This document shows positions 53,779 through 61,213 of a stretch of 64,000 bases of DNA, piece after piece. Made by a program: the position numbers and the translations under genes. Position 1 is the stretch's first letter. Every line of letters begins with the position of its first letter. Under the pieces are notes generated by a model. It searched no databases and had not been told where the DNA came from. It worked only from the letters and a program-made list of their open reading frames with translations. Source of the DNA: Lysobacterales bacterium (lineage in GTDB: Bacteria; Pseudomonadota; Gammaproteobacteria; Xanthomonadales; SZUA-5); assembly GCA_019187485.1 (NCBI GenBank), contig JABAQR010000004.1:1-64000 (forward strand), given 5' to 3'.

Positions 53779-55212
53779 ATGAGTGGAGGCGACATCTATC
53801 TGGGCGAGTTTCCGCCCGGCGTCGAATGGGTCAACGTCGATGAGGCGCCGCGGCTGGATGCCTTGCGTGGCAAGGCCGTGCTCCTCAATTTCTGGACGGG
53901 ATCGAGCATCGCCTGCGAGCAGCAGGCCCAGGAGCTTCGACAACTCGAGACGAAGTTCCACGATGGCCTCGCGATCCTCGGGGTGCATACGCCTCGGCAT
54001 CCGGCCGAAGCCGAGAGCGATGTCGTCCTCAAGACCGCGAATCGCTGGCATTTGCGTCATCCGGTCGTCAACGACCGCGAATGGCTGATATGGCGTCAGT
54101 TGGGGATCCAGTGCTGGCCCAGCGTGGCCTTGTTCGACCACGGCGCGCGTCTGTTGGGCATCTACCCCGGGGAAGGTCGGCGCAGCGAACTCGAGGCGCG
54201 CATCCAGCAGGTGCTGGATCAGGCGGCTGAGGGCGACGGCCGCAACTACGATCCGGCGCCGGTGGCGCGCAAACCAGAGCCGCGCGGTGCATTGCGCTTT
54301 CCGACCAGGATCGTCGCCACCAGCGCACATTTGTATGTGGCCGACACCGGCTACAACCGCATCCTCGAACTGGGTTTTGACGGGCGTCTGAATCGACAGT
54401 TCGGATCCGGGAATCCGGGTCATTGGGACGCGCGTGGCACCGAAGCGGGCTTTCGCAATCCGATTGGACTGGCGCTCTGGAAGGACTTTCTGTTCGTCGC
54501 CGACACCGGCAATCACGTGCTGCGGCGCGTGCGGTTGCTGAGCGGCGACGTCGAGACCATCGCCGGTAACGGAATGTGCGAGCGGCCGGGGGCGGCCGAC
54601 ATCCCGACGCCACGCGCCACACCGCTGGCATCGCCGACCGACGTTGCCGTGATCAACGACCGTCTGTATGTCGCGATGGCAGGTTCGCACCAGATCTGGC
54701 AACTGGACCAGGGTCGCGGCTCCCTGAACCTCTTCGTCGGCAACGGCCGCGAGGATGGCGTCGACGGTACCGGCAGTTTCAGCAGCTTTGCGCAGCCGAC
54801 GGCGCTCGCGGTGGTGGGCGATCAACTGTACGTGCTGGATGCATCGACCTCGGCGCTGCGCTCGGTGCGCGTCGGCGAGGCGCGCGTATCCACGCTGATC
54901 CAGGGTGGTTTGTTCTCGGATGGCGGCAGCGATGGTCCGGGGATGGTCGCGCGGATGTGTCATCCGACCGCGTTGCACGCGGACGCCGCGCGCGGCGTGC
55001 TCTGGATCACGGACGCCCTGAACCACAAACTGCGTGTCTACAATCTCGCGAAAAACGAGCTGAAGACGGTCAACATCAGCTACCGGATGCATTCCCCGGC
55101 TGGGGTGTGCGTCGCGCAGCAATCGGTATGGATCGCCAATACCGACGCACACGAGATCCTCAAGCTGGACCTGAAAACCGGCAAGCTGTCGAGGCTGCCG
55201 ATTTCCACCTGA
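53779..55212 (+). CDS. Thioredoxin-fold / NHL-repeat protein (NHLRC2-like)
   Basis: A 477-aa soluble protein without signal peptide. A thioredoxin-like domain at about 1-150 (AVLLNFWTGSSIACEQQAQEL; HPVVNDREWLIWRQLGIQCWPSVALFD) is followed by an NHL-type propeller from about 170 (LYVADTGYNRILELGFDG, LFVADTGNHVLRRV, LYVLDASTSALRSV, LWITDALNHKLRVY). The normal CxxC is reduced to S43-I-A-C46, so the domain keeps only one active-site Cys and is unlikely to be a standard oxidoreductase. NHLRC2 relatives have CxxC. Role unknown; it precedes uvrC by 13 bases. Confidence 0.83.
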   Translation: MSGGDIYLGEFPPGVEWVNVDEAPRLDALRGKAVLLNFWTGSSIACEQQAQELRQLETKFHDGLAILGVHTPRHPAEAESDVVLKTANRWHLRHPVVNDREWLIWRQLGIQCWPSVALFDHGARLLGIYPGEGRRSELEARIQQVLDQAAEGDGRNYDPAPVARKPEPRGALRFPTRIVATSAHLYVADTGYNRILELGFDGRLNRQFGSGNPGHWDARGTEAGFRNPIGLALWKDFLFVADTGNHVLRRVRLLSGDVETIAGNGMCERPGAADIPTPRATPLASPTDVAVINDRLYVAMAGSHQIWQLDQGRGSLNLFVGNGREDGVDGTGSFSSFAQPTALAVVGDQLYVLDASTSALRSVRVGEARVSTLIQGGLFSDGGSDGPGMVARMCHPTALHADAARGVLWITDALNHKLRVYNLAKNELKTVNISYRMHSPAGVCVAQQSVWIANTDAHEILKLDLKTGKLSRLPIST

Positions 55213-55225
55213 ACGCATCGTCCGG

Positions 55226-57055
55226 ATGAGCGCTGCCGCTGCGGCCGACGTTTTCGATGGGCGCGCGTTTGCGCGCACTCTGAGCGGGAAGCCAGGCGTC
55301 TATCGCATGCTCGGTGACGAGGGACAGGTGCTCTACGTCGGCAAGGCGCGCAGCCTGCGCGCGCGCGTCGAGAGCTATTTCGCGCGTGGAGCGCAGGCTG
55401 CGCGCATCGCCGCGATGCTGATGCAGGTGCGCCGCATCGAGGTCATCGTCACGCGCACCGAGGCCGAGGCGCTGCTGCTCGAAGGGCAGCTGATCAAGGC
55501 CCTGAAGCCGCGTTACAACATCGAGCTGCGCGACGACAAGAGTTACCCGTGGATACGCCTGACCGCGGCCGACGAGTATCCGCGCGTGGCTTTCCATCGT
55601 GGCGCGAGATCGCCGTCCGATCGCTACTTCGGCCCCTACCCGAGCGCCTCGGCGGTACGCGAGACGCTCAACATGGTGCACAAGGCCTTCGGGCTCCGGC
55701 AATGCGAAGACAGCGTGTTCGCACACCGCACGAGGCCCTGCCTGCAGCACCAGATCGGACGTTGCAGCGCGCCCTGCGTGGGCCTGGTTGATCCGCACGA
55801 ATACGCCGACAGCGTGCGCCACGCGAGCTTGCTGCTCGAGGGCCGCAGTTCGTTGCTGGTCGACGAGCTGAGCGCCGAGATGGATGCCGCCGCGCGCGCG
55901 CTCGAATTCGAGCGCGCCGCACGGTTGCGTGATCGGATCGCGACGTTGCGGCGCGTACTCGCCACTCAGTTCGTGCAGGGCGAACGCGGCGATCTCGACG
56001 TGCTCGCCTGCGTGAGCCGCCACGGCAAGGCCTGCGTCGAGTCGTTGTTCTTCCGTGGCGGCCTGAGTTTGGGCAATCGCAGCTGGTTCCCGCGTTTCAT
56101 CGGCGAGGCCGATCCTGCCGAAGTGTTGCGGGCCTTCGTCCTCCAGCACTACGCGAGCCAGCCCGCACCGGCGGAACTGCTCCTCAGTCACCCGATCGAG
56201 GATCAGGATCTGGTGGCCGAGGTGCTCGCGGCGCGGGCCGGACGACGTGTGGCGCTGATCGACAAGCCGCGCGGCGAACGCGCGCGCTGGGTCGAGATGG
56301 CGCTGCGCACCGCCGAGTCCGCGCTCGGCTCCGAGATCGCCGCGCACGCCACGGTCGGCGAGCGTCGCGAATCGTTGCGCGCGTTGTTTGGCCTGGCTGA
56401 GGCACCGGCGCGCATCGAGTGCTACGACATCAGCCACACCCAGGGCGAGCGTGCCGTGGCCTCCTGCGTGGTTTTCGGCCCGGAGGGCGCGGTCAAATCC
56501 GAATACCGGCGCTTCAACATCGATGGCATCGCCGCCGGGGACGACTATGCGGCGATGCGCCAGGTGCTGACGCGACGATTCGCGCGGCTGGCGCGTGGCG
56601 AGAGCGCTCGCCCCGATCTGCTGCTGATCGATGGCGGCTGGGGCCAGCTGCGTCAGGCGCTCGAGGTCCTGGGCGAGCTTGGCGTCGGCGATCTCATGGT
56701 CGTCGGCGTCGCCAAGGGACCCGAACGCCGTCCCGGTGAGGAGACCCTGGTGCTGGCAGACCGGCGTGAATTGCGTCCTGGGCCAGACTCGAGTGCCCTG
56801 CACCTGATCCAGCAGGTGCGCGACGAGGCGCATCGCTTCGCGATCGGCGGCCACCGTGCGCGCCGTGGCAAGGCGCGCACGCGTTCGCAACTGGAGGAGA
56901 TCGCCGGCGTCGGTGGCAAGCGCAAGAGCGCCTTGTTGAAGGCATTCGGTGGTCTGCAAGGCATCCGGGCCGCAGCTGTGGAAGACTTGATGTCGGTGGC
57001 CGGCATCGACCGGGCGCTCGCACAGCGCATCCACGACCATTTCCACGATCATTGA
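55226..57055 (+). CDS. uvrC: Excinuclease ABC subunit C
   Basis: Dual-incision nuclease of nucleotide excision repair. 609 aa. GIY-YIG domain (KPGVYRMLGDEGQVLYVGKARSLRARVESYF, about 22-53), UVR motif for UvrB binding (LSAEMDAAARALEFERAARLRDRIATLR), RNase H-like half with ECYDISHTQGERAVASCVVF and LLIDGGWGQL, and two helix-hairpin-helix motifs at the end (AGVGGKRKSALLKAFGGL, VAGIDRALAQRIHDHF). Complete. Followed seven bases later by pgsA, a very common pair. Confidence 0.97.
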   Translation: MSAAAAADVFDGRAFARTLSGKPGVYRMLGDEGQVLYVGKARSLRARVESYFARGAQAARIAAMLMQVRRIEVIVTRTEAEALLLEGQLIKALKPRYNIELRDDKSYPWIRLTAADEYPRVAFHRGARSPSDRYFGPYPSASAVRETLNMVHKAFGLRQCEDSVFAHRTRPCLQHQIGRCSAPCVGLVDPHEYADSVRHASLLLEGRSSLLVDELSAEMDAAARALEFERAARLRDRIATLRRVLATQFVQGERGDLDVLACVSRHGKACVESLFFRGGLSLGNRSWFPRFIGEADPAEVLRAFVLQHYASQPAPAELLLSHPIEDQDLVAEVLAARAGRRVALIDKPRGERARWVEMALRTAESALGSEIAAHATVGERRESLRALFGLAEAPARIECYDISHTQGERAVASCVVFGPEGAVKSEYRRFNIDGIAAGDDYAAMRQVLTRRFARLARGESARPDLLLIDGGWGQLRQALEVLGELGVGDLMVVGVAKGPERRPGEETLVLADRRELRPGPDSSALHLIQQVRDEAHRFAIGGHRARRGKARTRSQLEEIAGVGGKRKSALLKAFGGLQGIRAAAVEDLMSVAGIDRALAQRIHDHFHDH

Positions 57056-57062
57056 GCACCGC

Positions 57063-57665
57063 ATGACGCCAAGCGCACGCAAACCGGCGATGCCGATGAA
57101 TCTGGCGACCGTGCTGACGCTCGCGCGGATCGCGTCGATTCCGGTACTGGTGTTGCTGTTCTACGCGCCCTGGACCTGGACCCATCAGGCGGCGGCGATG
57201 CTGTTCCTGGCCGCGGCCCTGACCGACTGGCTGGACGGCTGGGTGGCCCGCCGTTTCGATCAGGCATCCAGCTTCGGCGCCTTCCTCGATCCGGTCGCCG
57301 ACAAGTTGATGGTGGTGGTGGCGCTGGTGTTGGTGTTGCAGCGCAGTCCGGCGCCCTGGCTCGCAGTGGTTTGCGCGGTCATCATCGGTCGCGAAATCAG
57401 CATTTCCGCGCTGCGCGAATGGATGGCCGAACTCGGCCAGCGCGCATCGGTGCGCGTCGGCGGAATCGGCAAGATCAAAACCATCGTGCAGATGACCGCG
57501 CTGACCATGCTGATCTGGCACGACACCCTGTGGGGCCTGCCGATCCGCGACATCGGCCTGGCGCTGTTGGTGATCGCCGCGATCCTGACGCTGTGGTCCG
57601 CATGGCAATACCTGCGGGCGGCGTGGCTGGTGTTGAACCAGAACGATTCGTCGCCTGCAAGCTGA
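57063..57665 (+). CDS. pgsA: CDP-diacylglycerol-glycerol-3-phosphate 3-phosphatidyltransferase
   Basis: Inner-membrane enzyme that commits CDP-diacylglycerol to phosphatidylglycerol and cardiolipin. 200 aa with about six helices. The CDP-alcohol phosphotransferase signature runs DGWVARRFDQASSFGAFLD with the following PVADK (about 59-82), with all conserved Asp and Gly residues. Met10 or Met12 could also be the start. No tRNA genes follow, although they often do in related bacteria. Confidence 0.95.
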   Translation: MTPSARKPAMPMNLATVLTLARIASIPVLVLLFYAPWTWTHQAAAMLFLAAALTDWLDGWVARRFDQASSFGAFLDPVADKLMVVVALVLVLQRSPAPWLAVVCAVIIGREISISALREWMAELGQRASVRVGGIGKIKTIVQMTALTMLIWHDTLWGLPIRDIGLALLVIAAILTLWSAWQYLRAAWLVLNQNDSSPAS

Positions 57666-57772
57666 ATGGCGCGCCAATACCCGGTGCGCGGTGCGCGGGC
57701 GCGACCGTCGCGACGGGGCATCGAATGCGGGACTCATCCATACTTCCCGGCTTTGCACGGAAGGAGTAGGCC

Positions 57773-58864
57773 ATGACCGCACCTGCTGCCGACGAGGTGC
57801 GCGCTTTGCTGGCGCAGATCGTCGATCCCAATCACGGCGAGAACCTGGTCGCGGCCGGCTGCGTGCGCGGCGTCGGCGTCGATGGCGACCGCGTCGCGGT
57901 CGAGATCGTGCTCGGTTATCCGGTCGGGAGTTGGGGAGCCCAGTTCGCGGCGCAGATCGAGCAGACGCTCGAGGCCGATCCGCGCATCGCCAGGGCGGTG
58001 GTCGACCTGCGTTGGCAGGTGATCGCGCACAAGGTCCAGCAGGGCCTGACGCCGCTGCCCGAAGTGAAGAACATCCTCGCGGTGGCGAGCGGCAAGGGCG
58101 GCGTCGGCAAGAGCACCACCGCGGCGAACCTCGCGCTCGCGCTGCGCGCGCAGGGCGCCACCGTCGGCATCCTCGACGCCGACATCTACGGCCCCAGCCA
58201 GCCGCGCATGCTCGGCGTCTCCGGCAAGCCGGACACCCGCGACGGCAAGTTGATCGTGCCGAAGAGCGCGCACGGCGTGCAGGTGATGTCGATCGGTTTC
58301 ATGATCGAGGAGGACACGCCGATGATCTGGCGCGGTCCGATGGTCACTCAGGCCTTGCAGCAACTGCTCAACGAGACCGACTGGCAGGGCCTCGACTACC
58401 TCGTCATCGATTTGCCGCCCGGCACCGGCGACATCCAGTTGACCTTGTGCCAGCGGGTGCCGGTGTCCGGCGCGGTGATCGTCACCACGCCCCAGGACAT
58501 CGCCCTGCTGGACGCGCGCAAGGGACTCAGGATGTTCGAGAAAGTCGCGGTGCCGGTGCTCGGCGTGATCGAGAACATGAGCACCCATGTGTGTTCGAAC
58601 TGCGGCCACGAGGAGCCGATCTTCGGCAGCGGTGGCGGCGAACGCATGGCGGAGCAGTACGGCGTGCCTTTGCTCGGCCGCCTGCCGCTCGACATCCGCA
58701 TCCGCGAGGAATCCGACTCCGGACATCCCACGGTGATCGCGCAGCCCGATTCGGCCATCGCCGCCAGCTACCATGAGATCGCCCGCCAGGTCGCCGCGAG
58801 GCTGTCGCGCCAGGCGCGCAACAAGGCCATCGGGTTTCCGAACATCGTGATCCAGTCGACCTGA
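57773..58864 (+). CDS. apbC: Iron-sulfur cluster carrier protein ApbC (Mrp)
   Basis: ATP-dependent P-loop scaffold or carrier for Fe-S clusters. 363 aa. N-terminal DUF59-like domain (EVRALLAQIVDPNHGENLVAAG), deviant Walker A VASGKGGVGKST (about 104-115), and the cluster-binding CxxC in HVCSNCGHEEPIFGSGGG. C-terminal GRLPLDIRIREESDSGHP is typical of Mrp. Upstream AAGGAG gives a strong ribosome site. Close to the deaminase gene (11 bases), so probably co-transcribed. Confidence 0.95.
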   Translation: MTAPAADEVRALLAQIVDPNHGENLVAAGCVRGVGVDGDRVAVEIVLGYPVGSWGAQFAAQIEQTLEADPRIARAVVDLRWQVIAHKVQQGLTPLPEVKNILAVASGKGGVGKSTTAANLALALRAQGATVGILDADIYGPSQPRMLGVSGKPDTRDGKLIVPKSAHGVQVMSIGFMIEEDTPMIWRGPMVTQALQQLLNETDWQGLDYLVIDLPPGTGDIQLTLCQRVPVSGAVIVTTPQDIALLDARKGLRMFEKVAVPVLGVIENMSTHVCSNCGHEEPIFGSGGGERMAEQYGVPLLGRLPLDIRIREESDSGHPTVIAQPDSAIAASYHEIARQVAARLSRQARNKAIGFPNIVIQST

Positions 58865-58875
58865 AGGGACTCGCC

Positions 58876-59313
58876 ATGGACCCCTACCTGCAAGCCGCCA
58901 TCGAGGAAGCCGAACTCGGCGTCGCCGAGGGCGGGATCCCGATCGGCTCGGTGATCGTGCACCAGGGCCGCATCATCGGCCGCGGCCACAACCGGCGCGT
59001 GCAGAAGGGCAGCACGGTGTTGCACGGCGAGATGGACGCGCTGGAGAACGCCGGGCGCCTGCCGGCGCGGGTCTACCGCGAGTGCACGCTGTACACCACG
59101 CTGTCGCCGTGCCCGATGTGCTCGGGCGCGATCCTGCTGTACGGGATCCCGCGCGTGGTGATCGGCGAGAACCGGAGCTTCATGGGCGAGGAAGCGCTGC
59201 TGCGCAGCCGCGGCGTCGAGCTGACGGTGGTCGATGACCCGCGCTGCCGGCAACTGATGGTCGAGTTCATGGCGGCGCGGCCGGAGTTGTGGAACGAGGA
59301 CATCGGGGAGTGA
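58876..59313 (+). CDS. Cytosine deaminase, yeast Fcy1-like zinc enzyme
   Basis: A 145-aa CDA-superfamily nucleobase deaminase. Zinc site: His50 and Glu52 in HGEM, Cys79 and Cys82 in SPCPMC; the spacing equals that of yeast cytosine deaminase. Family-specific blocks RVYRECTLYTTLSPCPMCSG and IPRVVIGENRSFMGEEALLRSRGVEL strongly resemble Fcy1 rather than TadA or CodA. It would convert cytosine to uracil. The substrate is inferred from similarity. Confidence 0.87.
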   Translation: MDPYLQAAIEEAELGVAEGGIPIGSVIVHQGRIIGRGHNRRVQKGSTVLHGEMDALENAGRLPARVYRECTLYTTLSPCPMCSGAILLYGIPRVVIGENRSFMGEEALLRSRGVELTVVDDPRCRQLMVEFMAARPELWNEDIGE

Positions 59314-59445
59314 GCTTCTCGTCGGGGCTCCCGACCCGCGAGGGAGGAAGTGCCGGTCATGGATGGCCGGCGTGGGCTGGAAAGTCCAAGATGGACCCGG
59401 GCTTGCGGGCCATGGATCGTGCGATGCCCTGAGGGTTGCAGACCC

Positions 59446-59461
59446 GGGACGGCGGCGTCCC
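59446..59461. terminator. Hairpin between converging deaminase and recD genes
   Basis: GGGACG, loop GCGG, CGTCCC: a perfect six-pair stem in the 175-base gap, a candidate bidirectional terminator. No T-run on either side. Confidence 0.25.
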
Positions 59462-59488
59462 CGGCGGCCTGCGGCGCTCACTCGCGCG

Positions 59489-61213
59489 CTACGCGGGCCT
59501 GTATCCCAGCCGTTCGCGCAGACCACCAGCCCGCTCGGTGACTCGCGCCAGTGCCTTCGCCAGGCTTTGCGGGTCGCTCCAGATCTCCAGGCCCGCCTTG
59601 GCGCGCGAGACGCCGGTGTACAGGAGTTGGCGCGAAAGGATGCGGTGCTCGGTTTGGGGCGGAAGCAGCAGCGCCACGTGGCGGTATTCGGAACCCTGGC
59701 TTTTGTGGACGGTCAGCGCATAGCCGAGGTCGTGATCGGGCAGTTCCTGTGTCGACAGGAAGCGGTGGCGGGCGACGCCCGATTCGTCGGTGTACTCGAA
59801 GCACACCGCCATGCGCGCGCCTTCGGGCAGGGCGATGCCGACATCGCCATTGAACAGGCGGCGGGTGTAGTCGTTGCCGCGCACCAGGACCGGGCGGCCG
59901 GGGTACCACAAGCGGTCTCCGTAGCGGCGCCGACGTCGCTGGTCGATCCAGGGATTGAGGCTTTCCGAACCGTAGGGTCCGCTGCGCAGCGCGGTGAGCA
60001 GTTGCAGCGTGCGCAAGGCCGCGAAGGCGCGCTCCACCTGATCGGGATCGCCGTCGATCGCCGCATCGAGCGCGGCCCACTCGGGTCTGGCGACCCAGCA
60101 TTCGAGCAGCTCCGCCAGCGCGCGTTGATCACGCACCTCCTTCAGGAGGACCGACCTTGGCGCGGCGTCGACAGCGGCCCGAAGCGCCGCGGCATCGCCC
60201 AGGCGTACCGCTTCGTAGACCCCACCCAACTCGCTGGTGCGCCAGTTCTCGGTCAGGCGCAGGTGGTGGCCGGTGAATCCGCCGGCCTCGGCGACCGCCA
60301 CGATGTCGGCCAGCACCGAGCCTTCGCCCACCGATACCAGTTGGTCGGGATCCCCCACCAGGATCAGTGCGGCATCCGGACGCAGCGCGTCGAGCAGTGC
60401 GCGCATCAGTCCCAGGTCGACCATCGAAGCCTCGTCCACGACGACCAGGTCGTGCTCCAGCGGGCGCTCGGCATCGTGCGCGTGGCGGTCCTCGCGGGGA
60501 TTCGAGCCGAGCAGACGATGCAGGGTGCAGGCCGCTTCCGGGAGGTGCTCGAAGGCCGCCTGCCAGTCCGCCGCGCGCTCGCCCAGCGCATCGCGCAACC
60601 GGGCGGCGCCGTCGCGCACCGCCTGCGAGAGCCGCTGCGCGGCCTTGCCGGTGGGTGCCGCCAGCGCCATCGCCAGCGGCACGCCGCCAGCACGCATCGC
60701 CATGCGCTGGCGGATCAGCAACATGCGCAACACGGTGGTGGTCTTGCCGGTGCCGGGACCGCCGCTGAGGACGAAGAAGCGTTTGCCCAGGCTGCCGCGT
60801 ACGGCATTGATCTGGCGTTGGGCGCGTGGTCGCAGGTCGGCGGGCACGCCGCTGAACAGGGCTTCGATCGCGCCTTCGGTGTGTGCGTCGACCGCGATCT
60901 CGGCCGACGCCACACGCGCGCGGATCGCCTCGGCGATGCGCTGCTCGTGGACCCAGTTGCGCCAGAAAAAGATGCGTCCGGTCTCGTCGATCACGGCGGC
61001 GCCGGGCGTGCTGCCGTCGCTGATCCAGGGGTGCCGGCGCAGCTCGGCGAGTGACTGCGGGTCCGCTTCCAGCCGGGCGCAGGCGTGCCCGTCGCGTTCG
61101 GCCTGCGCGGCCACCTCGAGCGCTCTCGCCAGCAGTCTGGATCCGCTGCTGCCTTCGACCCAGGCGCGCAGCGAGGCGGGCAGGGCGGTGGTGTCGGCAC
61201 CGGTCGTGTTCAC
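59489..61213 (-). CDS. recD: Exodeoxyribonuclease V alpha subunit RecD
   Basis: 5'-3' helicase of RecBCD for double-strand break repair. 574 aa. Walker A LSGGPGTGKTTT at about 149-160, Walker B HDLVVVDEASMVDLGLM, QLVSVGEGSV-type motif III (LVGDPDQLVSVGEGSVLADI), and the UvrD-C-like end YALTVHKSQGSEYRHVALLLP...LLYTGVSRAK. It starts at GTG 61213 overlapping the recB stop (GTGA); no in-frame ATG fits as well. Confidence 0.95.
   Translation of the reverse strand: MNTTGADTTALPASLRAWVEGSSGSRLLARALEVAAQAERDGHACARLEADPQSLAELRRHPWISDGSTPGAAVIDETGRIFFWRNWVHEQRIAEAIRARVASAEIAVDAHTEGAIEALFSGVPADLRPRAQRQINAVRGSLGKRFFVLSGGPGTGKTTTVLRMLLIRQRMAMRAGGVPLAMALAAPTGKAAQRLSQAVRDGAARLRDALGERAADWQAAFEHLPEAACTLHRLLGSNPREDRHAHDAERPLEHDLVVVDEASMVDLGLMRALLDALRPDAALILVGDPDQLVSVGEGSVLADIVAVAEAGGFTGHHLRLTENWRTSELGGVYEAVRLGDAAALRAAVDAAPRSVLLKEVRDQRALAELLECWVARPEWAALDAAIDGDPDQVERAFAALRTLQLLTALRSGPYGSESLNPWIDQRRRRRYGDRLWYPGRPVLVRGNDYTRRLFNGDVGIALPEGARMAVCFEYTDESGVARHRFLSTQELPDHDLGYALTVHKSQGSEYRHVALLLPPQTEHRILSRQLLYTGVSRAKAGLEIWSDPQSLAKALARVTERAGGLRERLGYRPA

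Noticed and set aside
57666-57772. Possible tRNA genes after pgsA
   Set aside because: tRNAs often follow pgsA in related bacteria, but this gap has no cloverleaf, no T-loop GGTTCGA pattern and no CCA end.
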